This document shows, in pieces, positions 38,613 through 48,854 of a DNA stretch of 64,000 nucleotides (position 1 is its first letter; every line of letters begins with the position of its first letter). The DNA lies in contig WNKI01000003.1 in the NCBI GenBank assembly GCA_015350385.1, positions 1,335,730 to 1,399,729 on the forward strand. The letters run 5' to 3'. The DNA is from Aculops lycopersici. Lineage: Eukaryota > Arthropoda > Arachnida > Trombidiformes > Eriophyidae. The notes beneath the pieces were generated by a model, which was not told where the DNA came from, ran no database searches, and saw nothing but the letters and a program-made list of their open reading frames with translations. Made by a program: the position numbers and the translations under genes.

Positions 38613-38645
38613 CAATGGTCGACGACTGCTCATCGTCGACCATTG
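38613..38645. other. Perfect 13 bp inverted repeat with 7-base loop
   Basis: CAATGGTCGACGA (38613-38625) pairs exactly with TCGTCGACCATTG (38633-38645) around CTGCTCA. It lies about 190 bp left of the assembly gap. Function is unknown. Confidence 0.7.
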
Positions 38646-38796
38646 ATAGCACGAGACAACGACGAGAAGTTCCTTCTGCGCTCGTCGCTCATATCTACGT
38701 GAGAACTCAATTATATCACACACAAACACAAACATAAACACACTCACAATCGCTCTCACAATCACTCTAACAAGTGAAATGAAAAACAATTTTCTC

Positions 38797-38835
38797 CTCT
38801 CTCTCTCTCTCTCTCTCTCGTCTCTCGTAGTACTA
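38797..38835. repeat. (TC)n tract left of the assembly gap
   Basis: A TC run passes into TCTCTCGTAGTACTA and then into N. The same repeat resumes on the other side of the gap. Confidence 0.95.
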
Positions 38836-38855
38836 NNNNNNNNNNNNNNNNNNNN
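38836..38855. other. Assembly gap (20 N)
   Basis: Twenty N bases lie between two (TC)n tracts. The true gap length is unknown because short-repeat flanks are where assemblies usually break. Confidence 0.99.
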
Positions 38856-38858
38856 ACT

Positions 38859-38890
38859 TCCTCTCTCTCTCTCTCTCTCTCTCGCTCTCT
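38859..38890. repeat. (CT)n tract right of the assembly gap
   Basis: A CT run that may be continuous with the one left of the gap. Confidence 0.95.
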
Positions 38891-39108
38891 GATCAAACAA
38901 ACGACTTGATTTCAGTGTAAAAAACGCCAAGTAAATTGCCAGTTTTAATAGATTAGCTCACAAAGAGCAAAGAGGGATAAAATTGAAATTAAAGTTACGC
39001 GAGCGTCAATCAAAAATCTATTAGGCAACTAACTAGGCCGAGCGGCCGAATAACTAAACTAATGTTGCCCTCCACTTCTACATAAATGCAACTTGACTAG
39101 CATGTAGC

Positions 39109-39162
39109 ACGACGACGACGACGACGACGACGACGTTGATCATGATGATGATGATGATGATG
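39109..39162. repeat. (ACG)9 and (ATG)7 adjacent microsatellites
   Basis: Nine ACG units (39109-39135), then TTGATC, then seven ATG units (39142-39162). Confidence 0.95.
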
Positions 39163-39343
39163 AGCAGCGCAAGTGATCTATTGATTTGTTAGAGTTTGTT
39201 TTAGTTTTCTGTGTTGGCGAGCGCTCATTTACAAATGGCCAACTAACTAAACAATAAGCCAACACAACTTTTAGTATGTCCCTCTCGCTCGCTCTTTCAT
39301 CTCGTTAGTCATAGGAATAATGTAGATGGTTGCCACAAACTCA

Positions 39344-39362
39344 CTCTCTCTCTCTCTCTCTC
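39344..39362. repeat. (TC)n tract
   Basis: TC dinucleotide run in noncoding DNA. Confidence 0.9.
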
Positions 39363-40173
39363 GCATGGGATTGCGACGGCCAACAGAGAGTTTGCTCCAC
39401 TTCTCTCTTCAATTGTGTCGGCGCATGTAGAGGCGAGCTGATAATGCGAACCGATACTCTGATTGCGCGATAGTCAGAGAGCGAGAGACATACTTAAAGT
39501 ACCGTTTGTTATACATGCATTTGCACGCCGCTCTCGCTTACGTATGCTCTCCAACTGGCTAGCCAACGAGCTCGCCATTAAATGGGTCGTCGTCGTCGTC
39601 GTCGCCGACACCGCAACTGCCGTTGCCGCCAAAAACTAAGCTAAATAACTAACTGACTAAATAGTTGTTTGTTATGTCAACAACCATCATAATAAAGATG
39701 ATTTTAATGCTTAACGATTTGTAATTGTGATCGTATTTGCGGGCGTAATTGTGATGGTAATTATGCGGCTCGGCGTGTGAGCGCCAAACAGCCATCGCCA
39801 CCTCGGCGGTGACATTTCTCTCCCTGGATCCAACTTTTCGTTTCCAACCACCACCGGCAAGCGGGCCCACTGTAACGCAACCAGCCAGCCAGCCAACCAA
39901 ATTTCACCCACCACGCACGTGATGTGGAGCTGCAGTTAGCTAGTTAGTGTCTGTGGTTCTAGTTAATGAATTTAACTGGCTAATTACATACAATGAGCAG
40001 TCAACTGGATTTAGGCAGAGAATTTAAGCGGCTGTCGAAATCGCCGCCGAGACCGCTGACACCGAGAGAAGTGACGAGAGTTACATCGAGACGAAGGCGG
40101 GAAGAAATGGGAGCGGAATAATAATGATAATGGTGAAAATAAAAATAAAAATAATGGTAATACTCATAATCAG

Positions 40174-40194
40174 GATGATGATGATGATGATGAT
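40174..40194. repeat. (GAT)7 microsatellite
   Basis: Seven GAT units followed by GGTGGT. Confidence 0.95.
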
Positions 40195-40512
40195 GGTGGT
40201 GGACTTATTAATACTTAAATTAGATTGTCGTCGTTAACATCAATAGCGATCATGATATTAATTAATTCGCATTCTATTCGACAAAAGCATATGATGATAA
40301 GTTTACTAGCAACAAGTTAATTAATTGTCAAAAAAAGCACAGCGAGCAACTGTTATCGCGGCGCACAAAGAGCGGGAATTAAAACATTATGTTTATTTAG
40401 CGTTCGTCTCGCTTGCGATGCTCACTTGGTTCGCTGAATTAACTCAATTTGCTTGCGCAACGATGACATTATCATCGTAATCATCATCATCGGACTCAGA
40501 CTCAACAACAAT

Positions 40513-40567
<55 letters not shown>

Positions 40568-40570
40568 ACA
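40513..40570. repeat. (GCAACA)n hexanucleotide repeat
   Basis: About nine near-perfect GCAACA units. It is the longest perfect hexamer repeat in the window and lies 1.1 kb upstream of the POU start codon. Its unit is the same as the first six bases of the dispersed GCAACAAGTGG word. Confidence 0.95.
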
Positions 40571-41693
40571 TTTACATCCCTCGTCTGTTTTGAACAAGAC
40601 AAACTTTTAGTCCTATTGCGAGGTAACTAAAAGTAAGGTGGCGTTCCCTTAAATGGGCGTAGCGGGCGAGTGTGATGGAAACGAGCGTTTGCGTAATAGG
40701 TAGAGATAGGCATGCTAATTAGGCAGCCGCCAATGACCAACCACTTGTTACGAAACAGGCAACATTTTGAGTGCGTGCGTGCGTACATCGCTGTGTGCGC
40801 GCGGTGTACGAAGGGACCTAGCGAAATAGCAGCGGCTAAAGTGGTACGATTCTGTGCGGCGGCATCGGTAAAGTTGCGCGCGCAACAACCACCTTGCAAA
40901 TGCGCGCCATGCATGCGCGACGCAAATTATCGGCGCTTTCAGTAGTCAAGTGAACAGTCACACTTGTGTGTCTGCTCACTCACTCAATAGTCGATGAAGA
41001 GTTAGTCTATTTCAGTCCGTGTGTATAGGAATCAGCTAGCCACTTGCTTCCGAGGCGACGTTTATTGTTTAAACTCAATTGGGAGTTAGGAGAGCGAGAT
41101 TGCTTTTGTCGCGTTTTTAGAAACAGAGAGAGGAGACAAAGATGAATGTAAGTTTGATTGTGGAGCAAAGTTTTATGTAAGTTCTCCAATCTCATCTCGT
41201 TGTCTCGTTGCAGCCAGCAGAGGTAGAGGGAAGAGTTTGTCCATCTATTTGCCTGCTTGAATCCTCCGCAGCAAGTGGTTATTCGAACTAGCAAATAACA
41301 ACAAGCCTATAGGAGGAGTGAGTGAGATTTGAATGAGATCGGCTCGTTTTTCAAGGCACAAGGAGAAAGTACAAGTTGCAACCATTGAGTTCGACGAACG
41401 AGAAGCGAGTGCGAGATGGATGGAATGCCGTGACGGCCGATGGGTGCAGATATGAAATTTAATATCAGTCAAGTTATATGAGCATCTCAGTTTGATTTGA
41501 AAAAAAACAGCAACAAAATAATTCGAACTTGAAAACTAACTAACTAACTCAACTCAACACACAAACTTTTCCGCATAATCACCACCAATCACGTCAACGA
41601 ATCTAGTCGATCAACCTGAGCAATACAAGCAAAGAATTCATAGGCTATATTACAAAAACTAAGAGCAGAGAAGGAGAAGAAGAATAAAGTAGA
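40571..41693 (+). promoter_or_regulatory. Presumed promoter and 5' untranslated region of the POU gene
   Basis: Sequence immediately upstream of the POU start codon. I cannot identify a TATA box or initiator with confidence. The last 200 bases are A-rich, as expected for an arthropod 5' leader. An in-frame TAA at 41685-41687 lies just before the ATG, so the coding sequence does not extend upstream without splicing. A near-match of the dispersed word (CCACTTGTTA) is at 40741-40750. Confidence 0.45.
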
Positions 41694-44600
41694 ATGGATA
41701 CCTCAAATGATCAGCTTCAAGCGGCGCCCATCGGCGCAACGCCAGCTAGCGACGGCCGGCCAGGTGATCAGTTATCTCAGTGGGCCAATTGGGCGGCTTT
41801 AAGTGGCGCCCTCCAACAGATGCTGCATCAACAGCAAGTGACGCAACCGCCTGCGCCAATCCAATCGCCGGGCAGTTCAACGAGCAACAATGAGCACCAG
41901 CAATTCAGTATCTCAGCACCACAAGCATCGCCACAAACCTCACTGGCCGCCGCAATGCAACAGCATCACCACCACCAACAGCAGCAGCAGCAACAGGCGG
42001 CCGCCACTATGGCCGCAGCCGCCTTTCTCAACCCGCTGATGTTTATGACGGCCGGTCAGCCACCCACTTCCGGCGCGCCCACCGTGGGATCCCCCATGCA
42101 ACTTCCTCACCAACAACTCCAACAGCAAGTAGCAGCACCACCACAACAACAACAGCAACAGCCAAATGTGGCGCAATTGTCGTATCAATTGCTGATGTAT
42201 ATGCAGCAGAATACACTTCAGAAGGGATTGCAGCAAATGCTGTCCGCGTCGCTAGGTGCCGCCGCAGGCGGCGGCCCAATTGGACCAGTTGCCCAAGCCG
42301 CAAACCCGTTGTTAGCCAATCCGCTGATGGCTGCGGCTGCAATGGCCGCGGCCGCCGCCTCCTGCGGCCAACAGCAGCAACCTGTGATGACCGGAAGTGG
42401 TGTTGGTGCAGAGCAACTTGTGGATTCGCATCAGCAGCAAATTAAATTTGCAAACATGTTCCCCTCGCCGATGGAGGCAAGCGAATTAAACAACAACAAC
42501 AACAACAACCACAGCAATACAACCTCAGGCCAAACGAACCTAAACTCACACCCTCTGGCTCGAGCACAGAACTCAACTTCAGCAGCAGCATCAACACCAC
42601 AACCACCAGCACCACTTATAACAACCACCACCACAGCAAGCAACAGCACAGCCATTGGCTCGTCGTCGAGAGACAGCAATAACAACTCAAGTGCCAGCAG
42701 CCTCAAGTCGTCGTCGTCAGCTCCCTCAACTTTAGCTCACAACAACAACAACAACAACAGCAACAACAACACAAGTACAACCACTAATAACAACAACAGG
42801 TCGTCGTCTTCGTCGCATAGGTCCGCTCATCACCACAACAACCACCACCATCACCCGTACTCCTTGGGCGCTCACACTTTTTCGCCAACCGTTAGTCAGC
42901 TGAGGCGGATGAGGTTGCAACAGCAACAACTCCAACAACAGCAACAGCAACAACGAGAACAGCAACAACAACAGGCCAATAATTCCACGGGCCAAGGTGA
43001 TGGTGTGAAGCGCGAGCAAAATTTGGACCCCTTTAGCGACTCCCCGGACGCATCGCAAAATCTAAACAACAACTCCAATCAGCAAGAGGCACAGTTGAAT
43101 TCGTTTAAGAAGGAGAAAGCAGATCACTTAGTGGGCGAGCAGAACCAGGGTTTAGATCAAACCGGAAGTTACCACAGTCAACAACAGACTACGCCAAGGT
43201 TCAGCGGAAGTGGGAGGCAAGCCAATAGCTCTCTGGCCTCGATGACCACAACGGCAAGCACGCACAACTCCTCAACCACTCAGCCAACCACCGAGACGGA
43301 CATGCACGAGCTCGAGGAGTTGGAGCAGTTTGCCAAGACTTTCAAGCAACGAAGAATCAAGTTGGGTTTCACTCAGGGCGACGTTGGATTGGCCATGGGA
43401 AAACTCTACGGCAACGACTTTAGCCAGACAACAATCTCACGATTCGAGGCTCTGAATCTTAGCTTTAAAAATATGTGCAAATTAAAGCCACTCCTCCAGC
43501 GGTGGCTCATCGACGCCGATTGCTCCATCACAAGCCCAGCTAATAATCGGGCCCTACTCACTGGCCAGGGTGGACCGGCTGCGGTGGCTGCCGCAGTGGC
43601 TGCCTTGAATCACAACCAACAAAATTTAACCCAACAACAGCAGCAACCACAACTTTCCAACGCAAACCAACAGCAGCACCATCTAGCGTCGAGCGCCTCC
43701 AACGGTATGCCCGGCTTCGGCAACAGCCCGAACTCGACCACGCCCACCAGCCAGCAATCCTCGGGAAACTTGCTGGCCGCCTCGGTAGCAAGTGCCACGG
43801 CCGTCGCCACAACGGCGGCCACCCACCAACAGCTGGCGAGTGGCGGAAACGGGGCGGCGGGCGCTTTGGGAAACGGAAACTTGACTGGTGCAACCAACAA
43901 TGCTAACAACAACAATCAGCAGTCGATTGGTGGTAGAAACCAGAACATCATAGCCTCGTTAACGGGCGGAGGCAGTGGTGCCGGCGATAGCACCACTCCA
44001 ACTTCCGGCGGAGTGGCAGTAGGGCTGACCACAACAAGTGGCTGCAATACCAGCACTTCCGGTTCCTCGTTCCTTATGTCGAGCTTTCATCACGCGAACT
44101 CGCCTTTGGGCTTGAGCGGGGGAAACTCTTGCGGGGGCACCGCCGGCGCCAATGGACCGCCAGAGGTTATTGCAAGTCGTGGAAGAAAGAAGCGAACATC
44201 CATCGAGACTTCCGTTCGTTTGGCTCTCGAGAAGGCATTTCTAAACAACCCAAAGCCAACTAGTGAGGACATCACCATGTTGGCCGATAGTTTGTGCATG
44301 GAGAAGGAGGTAGTTCGCGTTTGGTTTTGCAATCGGCGCCAGAAAGAGAAGAGAATCAACCCGCAAATGGGCGAAAGTGAACCGGGATCGCCTGTTTCCA
44401 GTGAGTTCGATACGGGCGACAACTTGCAACAACCACCAATGAATTGCAACACTTCAAATGGCGCCAATCTAAGAAACTCCATATCCCTATCGGCGGCGTC
44501 CTCGCCAACACTGCCAACAAACTCGGAGTATGGCGAACTCGGCAACATTTACAACCAACACCACCTATATTTAGCCAACCATCTGAGCAATAATCTCAAC

Positions 44601-45751
44601 CAGCAAAATAATATTAATAATAATAGTAATGACAATAACAACAATATCAATAGTAAACTTGTTAGTGTTACAAGTAGCAGTAGTGGTGGCGCTGGAGCTA
44701 AGCAAACGAGTCGAGCTACAAATAGCAACAACCTACCAATGGCCGTTAATCAAATGTTGGCTCAAAGGCAGCAACAGCAGCAATTAACTTCACTATCAAC
44801 TTCTACACCCGACAGTGGCCAACACCAGCACGACGATGATGAGAATGTTGGCAAGGGTTTAAGTGGACAACAGCAACAGTTAGCCAGGATTGCGGCGGCC
44901 GCAGCCGTTGCGATGGCTAACTACCAACAGCAACAACAACAGGTTGCCGCAGTGTCGCCATCCTCGCTACAGGAGCACCACTCAGCGGCTGCGGCGGCAG
45001 TGGCAGCCGCGGCGCTAGGCTCAGCCATTTACAACCACCAACACGGCCACTTGAATCAACTCCAAAACCACGGCACGCGAGAGGCTAGTGATGGATCTAG
45101 CTCTCCAACGCCAGCTAATTTAAAAAACGACGACGATGACGACGACGACGACGACAACCACAAAAACATCGTCAGCGACCAGGAAATTAGTGACAACGAG
45201 CAACATGATGACCCGACGCGACCACTCAATGCAATAGTCTCACCTGGATCCACAGGTAGCGGTAGCGGCGGCGGCGGCGGTAGTAGAGGGGCAAACAAGC
45301 AGCAGGCTATTGGATTTGGAGCGACGGTAGACGTAGACAAGTCTAGTTTGTTGGGTTCAAGGAAGAGATCAATTAGTGAGCTCATTGGGCAACCGGATCA
45401 GCAGCTGGTTGTTGTTTCAACCACTGCCTCCACTAATCATCATAACCAGAACTACCAAGTGAACCATAACTCAGAGGACGACGACGATGATGATGATGAA
45501 TCCTCTAATGACTCGTTGCATCATAATCTTCACCGTAACCGTCATCAAAATCATCATCATCACCATCACAACAACAATAACAATGACAACGCCACAGAGA
45601 ATCAAATGGCCAACAAAAGGCCACGACTCGACACCCAAACGACTGCTAACGATGCACCAATCGATGGCCGCAAGCAGGTAATGGAACGCGAGGCACACAG
45701 TAATAACTCACTAGTCAGCGAAGGAGAGGAGGAGGATAGTAGAATCAATGA

Positions 45752-45787
<36 letters not shown>

Positions 45788-45899
45788 AGAGGATGATGCC
45801 GAAGATGACGATAACCAGGTGGTGCGAGATTTTATTGCAAGACCTACAGGTGCGGCGCACGAGGCGTCGGCCGAGGGTGTAGCCACTGCGCCGAGTTGA
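41694..45899 (+). CDS. nub: Class II POU-homeodomain transcription factor (nubbin/pdm type), single exon
   Basis: Codes for 1401 residues. The POU-specific domain is at about 537-609 and includes the class II helix core QGDVGLAMGKLYGNDFSQTT. The POU homeodomain is at about 829-890, with RKKRTSIET at its start and the recognition helix RVWFCNRRQKEKRINP. Both match the Oct-1/nubbin/Pdm class, nuclear factors that bind ATGCAAAT. The linker between them is about 219 residues of Gln/Ala/Asn/Ser/Thr/Gly, against roughly 15-60 in known POU proteins. The N-terminal 530 residues are poly-Gln/Asn/His/Ser. The C-terminus has several Asp/Glu runs. The start ATG has A at -3 and G at +4, and an in-frame stop lies three codons upstream. 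No intron is needed. An AATAAA signal is at 46105-46110. Family assignment is very secure; the symbol assumes orthology with fly nub or pdm2, which I cannot separate. Confidence 0.93.
44032..44041 (+). other. CAACAAGTGG word inside the POU coding sequence
   Basis: The only exact copy of the dispersed 10-mer outside 2260-15906. It encodes part of the Thr-Thr-Ser-Gly stretch in the POU linker and could be coincidence in a CAA-rich coding sequence. Confidence 0.5.
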
Positions 45900-46104
45900 T
45901 CGGTTTTGTCGTGCAATCAACCAAATAATTATTGAATTGACACAAAATAGGATTGAACTACAAAAAGGAAACTACATCAACACTTTTGAAAATCTTTCGG
46001 AAGTCAGGATTTGCACTTCAAAAAGTTTAAACACATTATTTAAAGTTACACAAACACAGAGATAAACATTCTATCTATGTGAGAAAACATAGGTTATAAC
46101 TTGA

Positions 46105-46110
46105 AATAAA
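46105..46110 (+). terminator. Poly(A) signal AATAAA for the POU gene
   Basis: Canonical AATAAA 206 bases after the POU stop codon, in an AT-rich stretch. Confidence 0.6.
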
Positions 46111-46311
46111 AATTAGTAACTAACTATTTATTACTTGACTTCAACTAAAAATTTTGCGTCGCTATAATCTATCTTGTTTCGCCTCGAGAATTGACAAGTT
46201 TCCGCACTTGTTCCAGGGGTTAATTATCATTTGTAGATTATTCGAGAACAACAAGAGAAACTAACTCAAAGATGATATAGTTGAGGAGAAATTCCTATCA
46301 TAGCAGCTAGT

Positions 46312-46317
46312 TTTATT
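46312..46317 (-). terminator. Possible poly(A) signal for amphiphysin
   Basis: TTTATT on the plus strand is AATAAA on the minus strand, about 490 bases past the amphiphysin stop. A non-canonical signal closer to the stop may be used instead. Confidence 0.4.
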
Positions 46318-46802
46318 GTCCCTCTCTATTTGTCTGTCGATCTATCGTGTCGACTCCAATTCCACTCGTTTTTTAGTTCGTTGGTCTTCTTGGGCAAATT
46401 TTACTGGAGCAGAATTGAATCTGGGGCAAATTCTTAGGAGGAATTCTAATGTACTTTGTAATCATTAGTTGAGTTTCCAATCCCTGTGGTGCGAAACGAC
46501 AATGGTGAAGACAAAAACTTTCAAAGCTCGTCAATAGGGTCTTTGTCGCATTGTATGATGATTATGATTATTTTATACATATACATGATGATTCAATTCG
46601 TGATGTCAATGTTATGTCACAATTATGGCAACTCTCGTGTATTATCTTGTATTCTATGTTATCTTTCCTCCGTATATCCTGTTCCACCTCTGTCCCAAGG
46701 AAAATCTTTGATAGTCAATAGTGAGATTGATTTCTATGTTTCGTGATAGTAAAAACCACGAAAAAATCGCAGGTTGCTTTCTCAATATGCAAAACATTCC
46801 TG

Positions 46803-47993
46803 TCAAATCTCTTTTGTGAAATTGGCCGGAAACAAACCTTTCTGACCATCCGACTCCTTGATGCCCATTAGCCAACCTTCCTCCTGTTCCTGGGGGTCGT
46901 CGTACTCGATCACCTGGATTATCTCGCCAGCCTCGAAGCCAAGCTCATCCTCATCTTCGGCCATGTACTTATAAGTTGCTCGAACCTTATGTAAGTAAAC
47001 TGGTGCTTTATTTGTGGTTGTTGTTGCGGCTTCCGTTGTGTTTGAGTCTACGGGTTGTGCGGTTGTGGTGGTGGTGTTGGTGGTAGTGGTATTAGTTGTT
47101 GTCGATGGCACGTGAGGAATCGCATCAGCCGCTATTTTGTTTGTACCATTTGAGGATTGTGTTGATGATTTTGAAGGCGCACTCGTGGCGTTTTGTGCTA
47201 ATTTTTTTCTATACAAACTTGGACTTATCTTGCTAGTAAACTCTCCCTTCTCCGATGCTTTTGCTAATAGCTCCACTGTTTCCAAGTAACTCTTTTGTAT
47301 AGCAAGACTGTCGCTATGATAGGAGATTTTGCTAGCAAACAAACGCTGAAAAACAGTTATTATAAATGGCAATCTATTATCATAAAGGGCAGGTAATTCA
47401 TCATGTAATTCATTATTCAAGGATTCGTAAACTCTCCTCGCCTCCTCTAAATGATCACGTGATTTGGCCAACTTCGAATCATCACCTTGTTGCTTAATGC
47501 TACTATTCGGTTGCCGGTGTTGCTGTTGCAATGCCTCATAAGTGTGCCTTTGACTATCATAATCAACCAACTTTCTGCCTCGTTTCGAGATCTTCTCTCG
47601 CATTTCAGCAAATTGACCAATGTATTGTTCCAACGGGATTAGAACACTCTCTTTCAACTTTTCCTCAAGGTCTTCGCTGATATGCTCCATTTCGTAGGCA
47701 TTATTCTCTAAAACTTCATGCTTCGGCCATTCCTTCTCGTGCAACTCCAACAGACATTGACTCAATCCTTTCGATGCTTCGTGAAGTTCTTTAAGACAAT
47801 GTAAATAGTGCTTAACGTGTTTCTGCAAGCTCAAAGCGGTTGTTTGCTGACGATTGAAGTTGATTTGATAGACTTCGAATAGTTCGTCTGTTGTCTTATC
47901 GGCCTTACCAAAATTTTGCATCAATCGAGCTTTAGCTCGCCGCGTCTTTTTTGTCACTAATGAGGTTAAATTCATCGCTTTGGCATCGGACAT
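46803..47993 (-). CDS. Amph: Amphiphysin / bridging integrator (N-BAR plus SH3)
   Basis: Codes for 396 residues in one exon. The N-BAR domain covers about residues 1-240, with the family signatures FGKADKTTDELFEVYQINFN, IGQFAEMREKISKRGRKLVDYD and ELPALYDNRLPFI. A Thr/Asn-rich linker follows (about 270-330). The C-terminal SH3 domain covers about 335-396, with YKYMAEDEDELGF, GWLMGIKE and LFPANF. Family members sense and tubulate curved membranes through the BAR dimer and recruit proline-rich partners through SH3. In insects the single amphiphysin organises muscle T-tubules and membrane polarity rather than synaptic vesicle endocytosis. The linker is short and I see no clathrin- or AP2-binding insert, which fits the invertebrate form. 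It diverges from the V-ATPase subunit gene and converges on the POU gene. Confidence 0.95.
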   Translation of the reverse strand: MSDAKAMNLTSLVTKKTRRAKARLMQNFGKADKTTDELFEVYQINFNRQQTTALSLQKHVKHYLHCLKELHEASKGLSQCLLELHEKEWPKHEVLENNAYEMEHISEDLEEKLKESVLIPLEQYIGQFAEMREKISKRGRKLVDYDSQRHTYEALQQQHRQPNSSIKQQGDDSKLAKSRDHLEEARRVYESLNNELHDELPALYDNRLPFIITVFQRLFASKISYHSDSLAIQKSYLETVELLAKASEKGEFTSKISPSLYRKKLAQNATSAPSKSSTQSSNGTNKIAADAIPHVPSTTTNTTTTNTTTTTAQPVDSNTTEAATTTTNKAPVYLHKVRATYKYMAEDEDELGFEAGEIIQVIEYDDPQEQEEGWLMGIKESDGQKGLFPANFTKEI

Positions 47994-48854
47994 TTCGCTT
48001 GAGTTTAGGTTGTGAATATTGTTTAATCGAGTGATGTTTTGCTGAGTAGATTGATTGAGTTTACTGATGGATATGATTTGTATAATAGTTCTTAGTTATT
48101 ATTCTTCTGTCTCTAGTTTAGTGATTATAATTATGGATAAAACAATAGATTTAGAGAATTATTAACGTTCATGGTTTTAAGATTGAAGGCTGAAAATACT
48201 TGCACCATCTCAATCCTATTGGATATTTCATTTGAGATTAAGGCAAACAAAACAACATTGAGACCTCAAATATTAATGGGAGATCATTGCCCAAAAATAG
48301 TCAAAACTCCCTCTGTAGACTGGCGATCGAAGCTCATTTCGTCCCGTTTTGCGGGAGGGGGGAGGAAGAATTGCCCGAAAATCAGGGCGAAATGGTTCGG
48401 TCGAGAGCTGTGTTTTCGTGCAAATTGGCTTGCACGAAGCTCCAATGGGATTTTGCGTGTTGTACGATGAACGACACTGACGCCATCTAGCTGTCAATAG
48501 ATGGCGAATTTCGAATTTGCGCCGGTTTGCACACATGAACAAATTCCCATCGGAGAAATTTTAACACACAAATCCCATTCGGTCCACCAATAACATTCGT
48601 GCCGAGCGAAATCGCAGTTTTTGCACGAAACGGTCGATGCGGCACGAGGTGGGGGTAGGAATTTCGCCCGGGGCAGATTCGTGCTTTCGAACAGCCAGTC
48701 TATCTGAGGCCACCACCACTCAATCTGTCAGGTGCAGTGCAAAACCAATCGGATTTCGCATTCATGAACACTACATTATTATATTTATATATCTATAAAC
48801 TTTATATCTATTGGTCAATTTGACATTATATATTTCACGATTCCGTTTGCGATC
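47994..48854. promoter_or_regulatory. Shared divergent promoter region of amphiphysin and the V-ATPase subunit
   Basis: 861 bp between two divergent coding sequences. The middle (about 48290-48700) is more GC-rich and contains an exact inverted pair of GATGGCG elements at 48481-48506. No TATA box is obvious on either strand, as expected for housekeeping promoters. An upstream noncoding exon of either gene could lie here. Confidence 0.55.
48481..48506. promoter_or_regulatory. Inverted pair of GATGGCG (YY1/Pho-like) elements
   Basis: CGCCATCTA (48481-48489) and TAGATGGCG (48498-48506) form perfect 9 bp arms around an 8-base spacer. GCCAT and GATGGCG are cores of YY1/Pleiohomeotic-type sites, which are common near start sites of housekeeping genes. 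The two orientations may serve the two divergent genes. Confidence 0.5.

Larger units (their letters stand above)
15918..40512. other. Large noncoding stretch without a recognisable gene
   Basis: About 24.6 kb with only short or low-complexity open frames and none of the CAACAAGTGG words found to its left. It contains seven POU octamers, many CCGGAAGT (ETS-type) words, (GA)n/(TC)n tracts and other microsatellites, several perfect inverted repeats, and one assembly gap. I found no transposase, reverse transcriptase, tRNA or rRNA signature. Its place upstream of a POU gene suggests a regulatory desert or a very long 5' intron, but nothing in the sequence decides between these. Confidence 0.45.
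45900..46802. other. Convergent 3' region of the POU gene and amphiphysin
   Basis: AT-rich sequence between two convergent stop codons, probably mostly 3' untranslated sequence. I see no additional gene. Confidence 0.7.
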
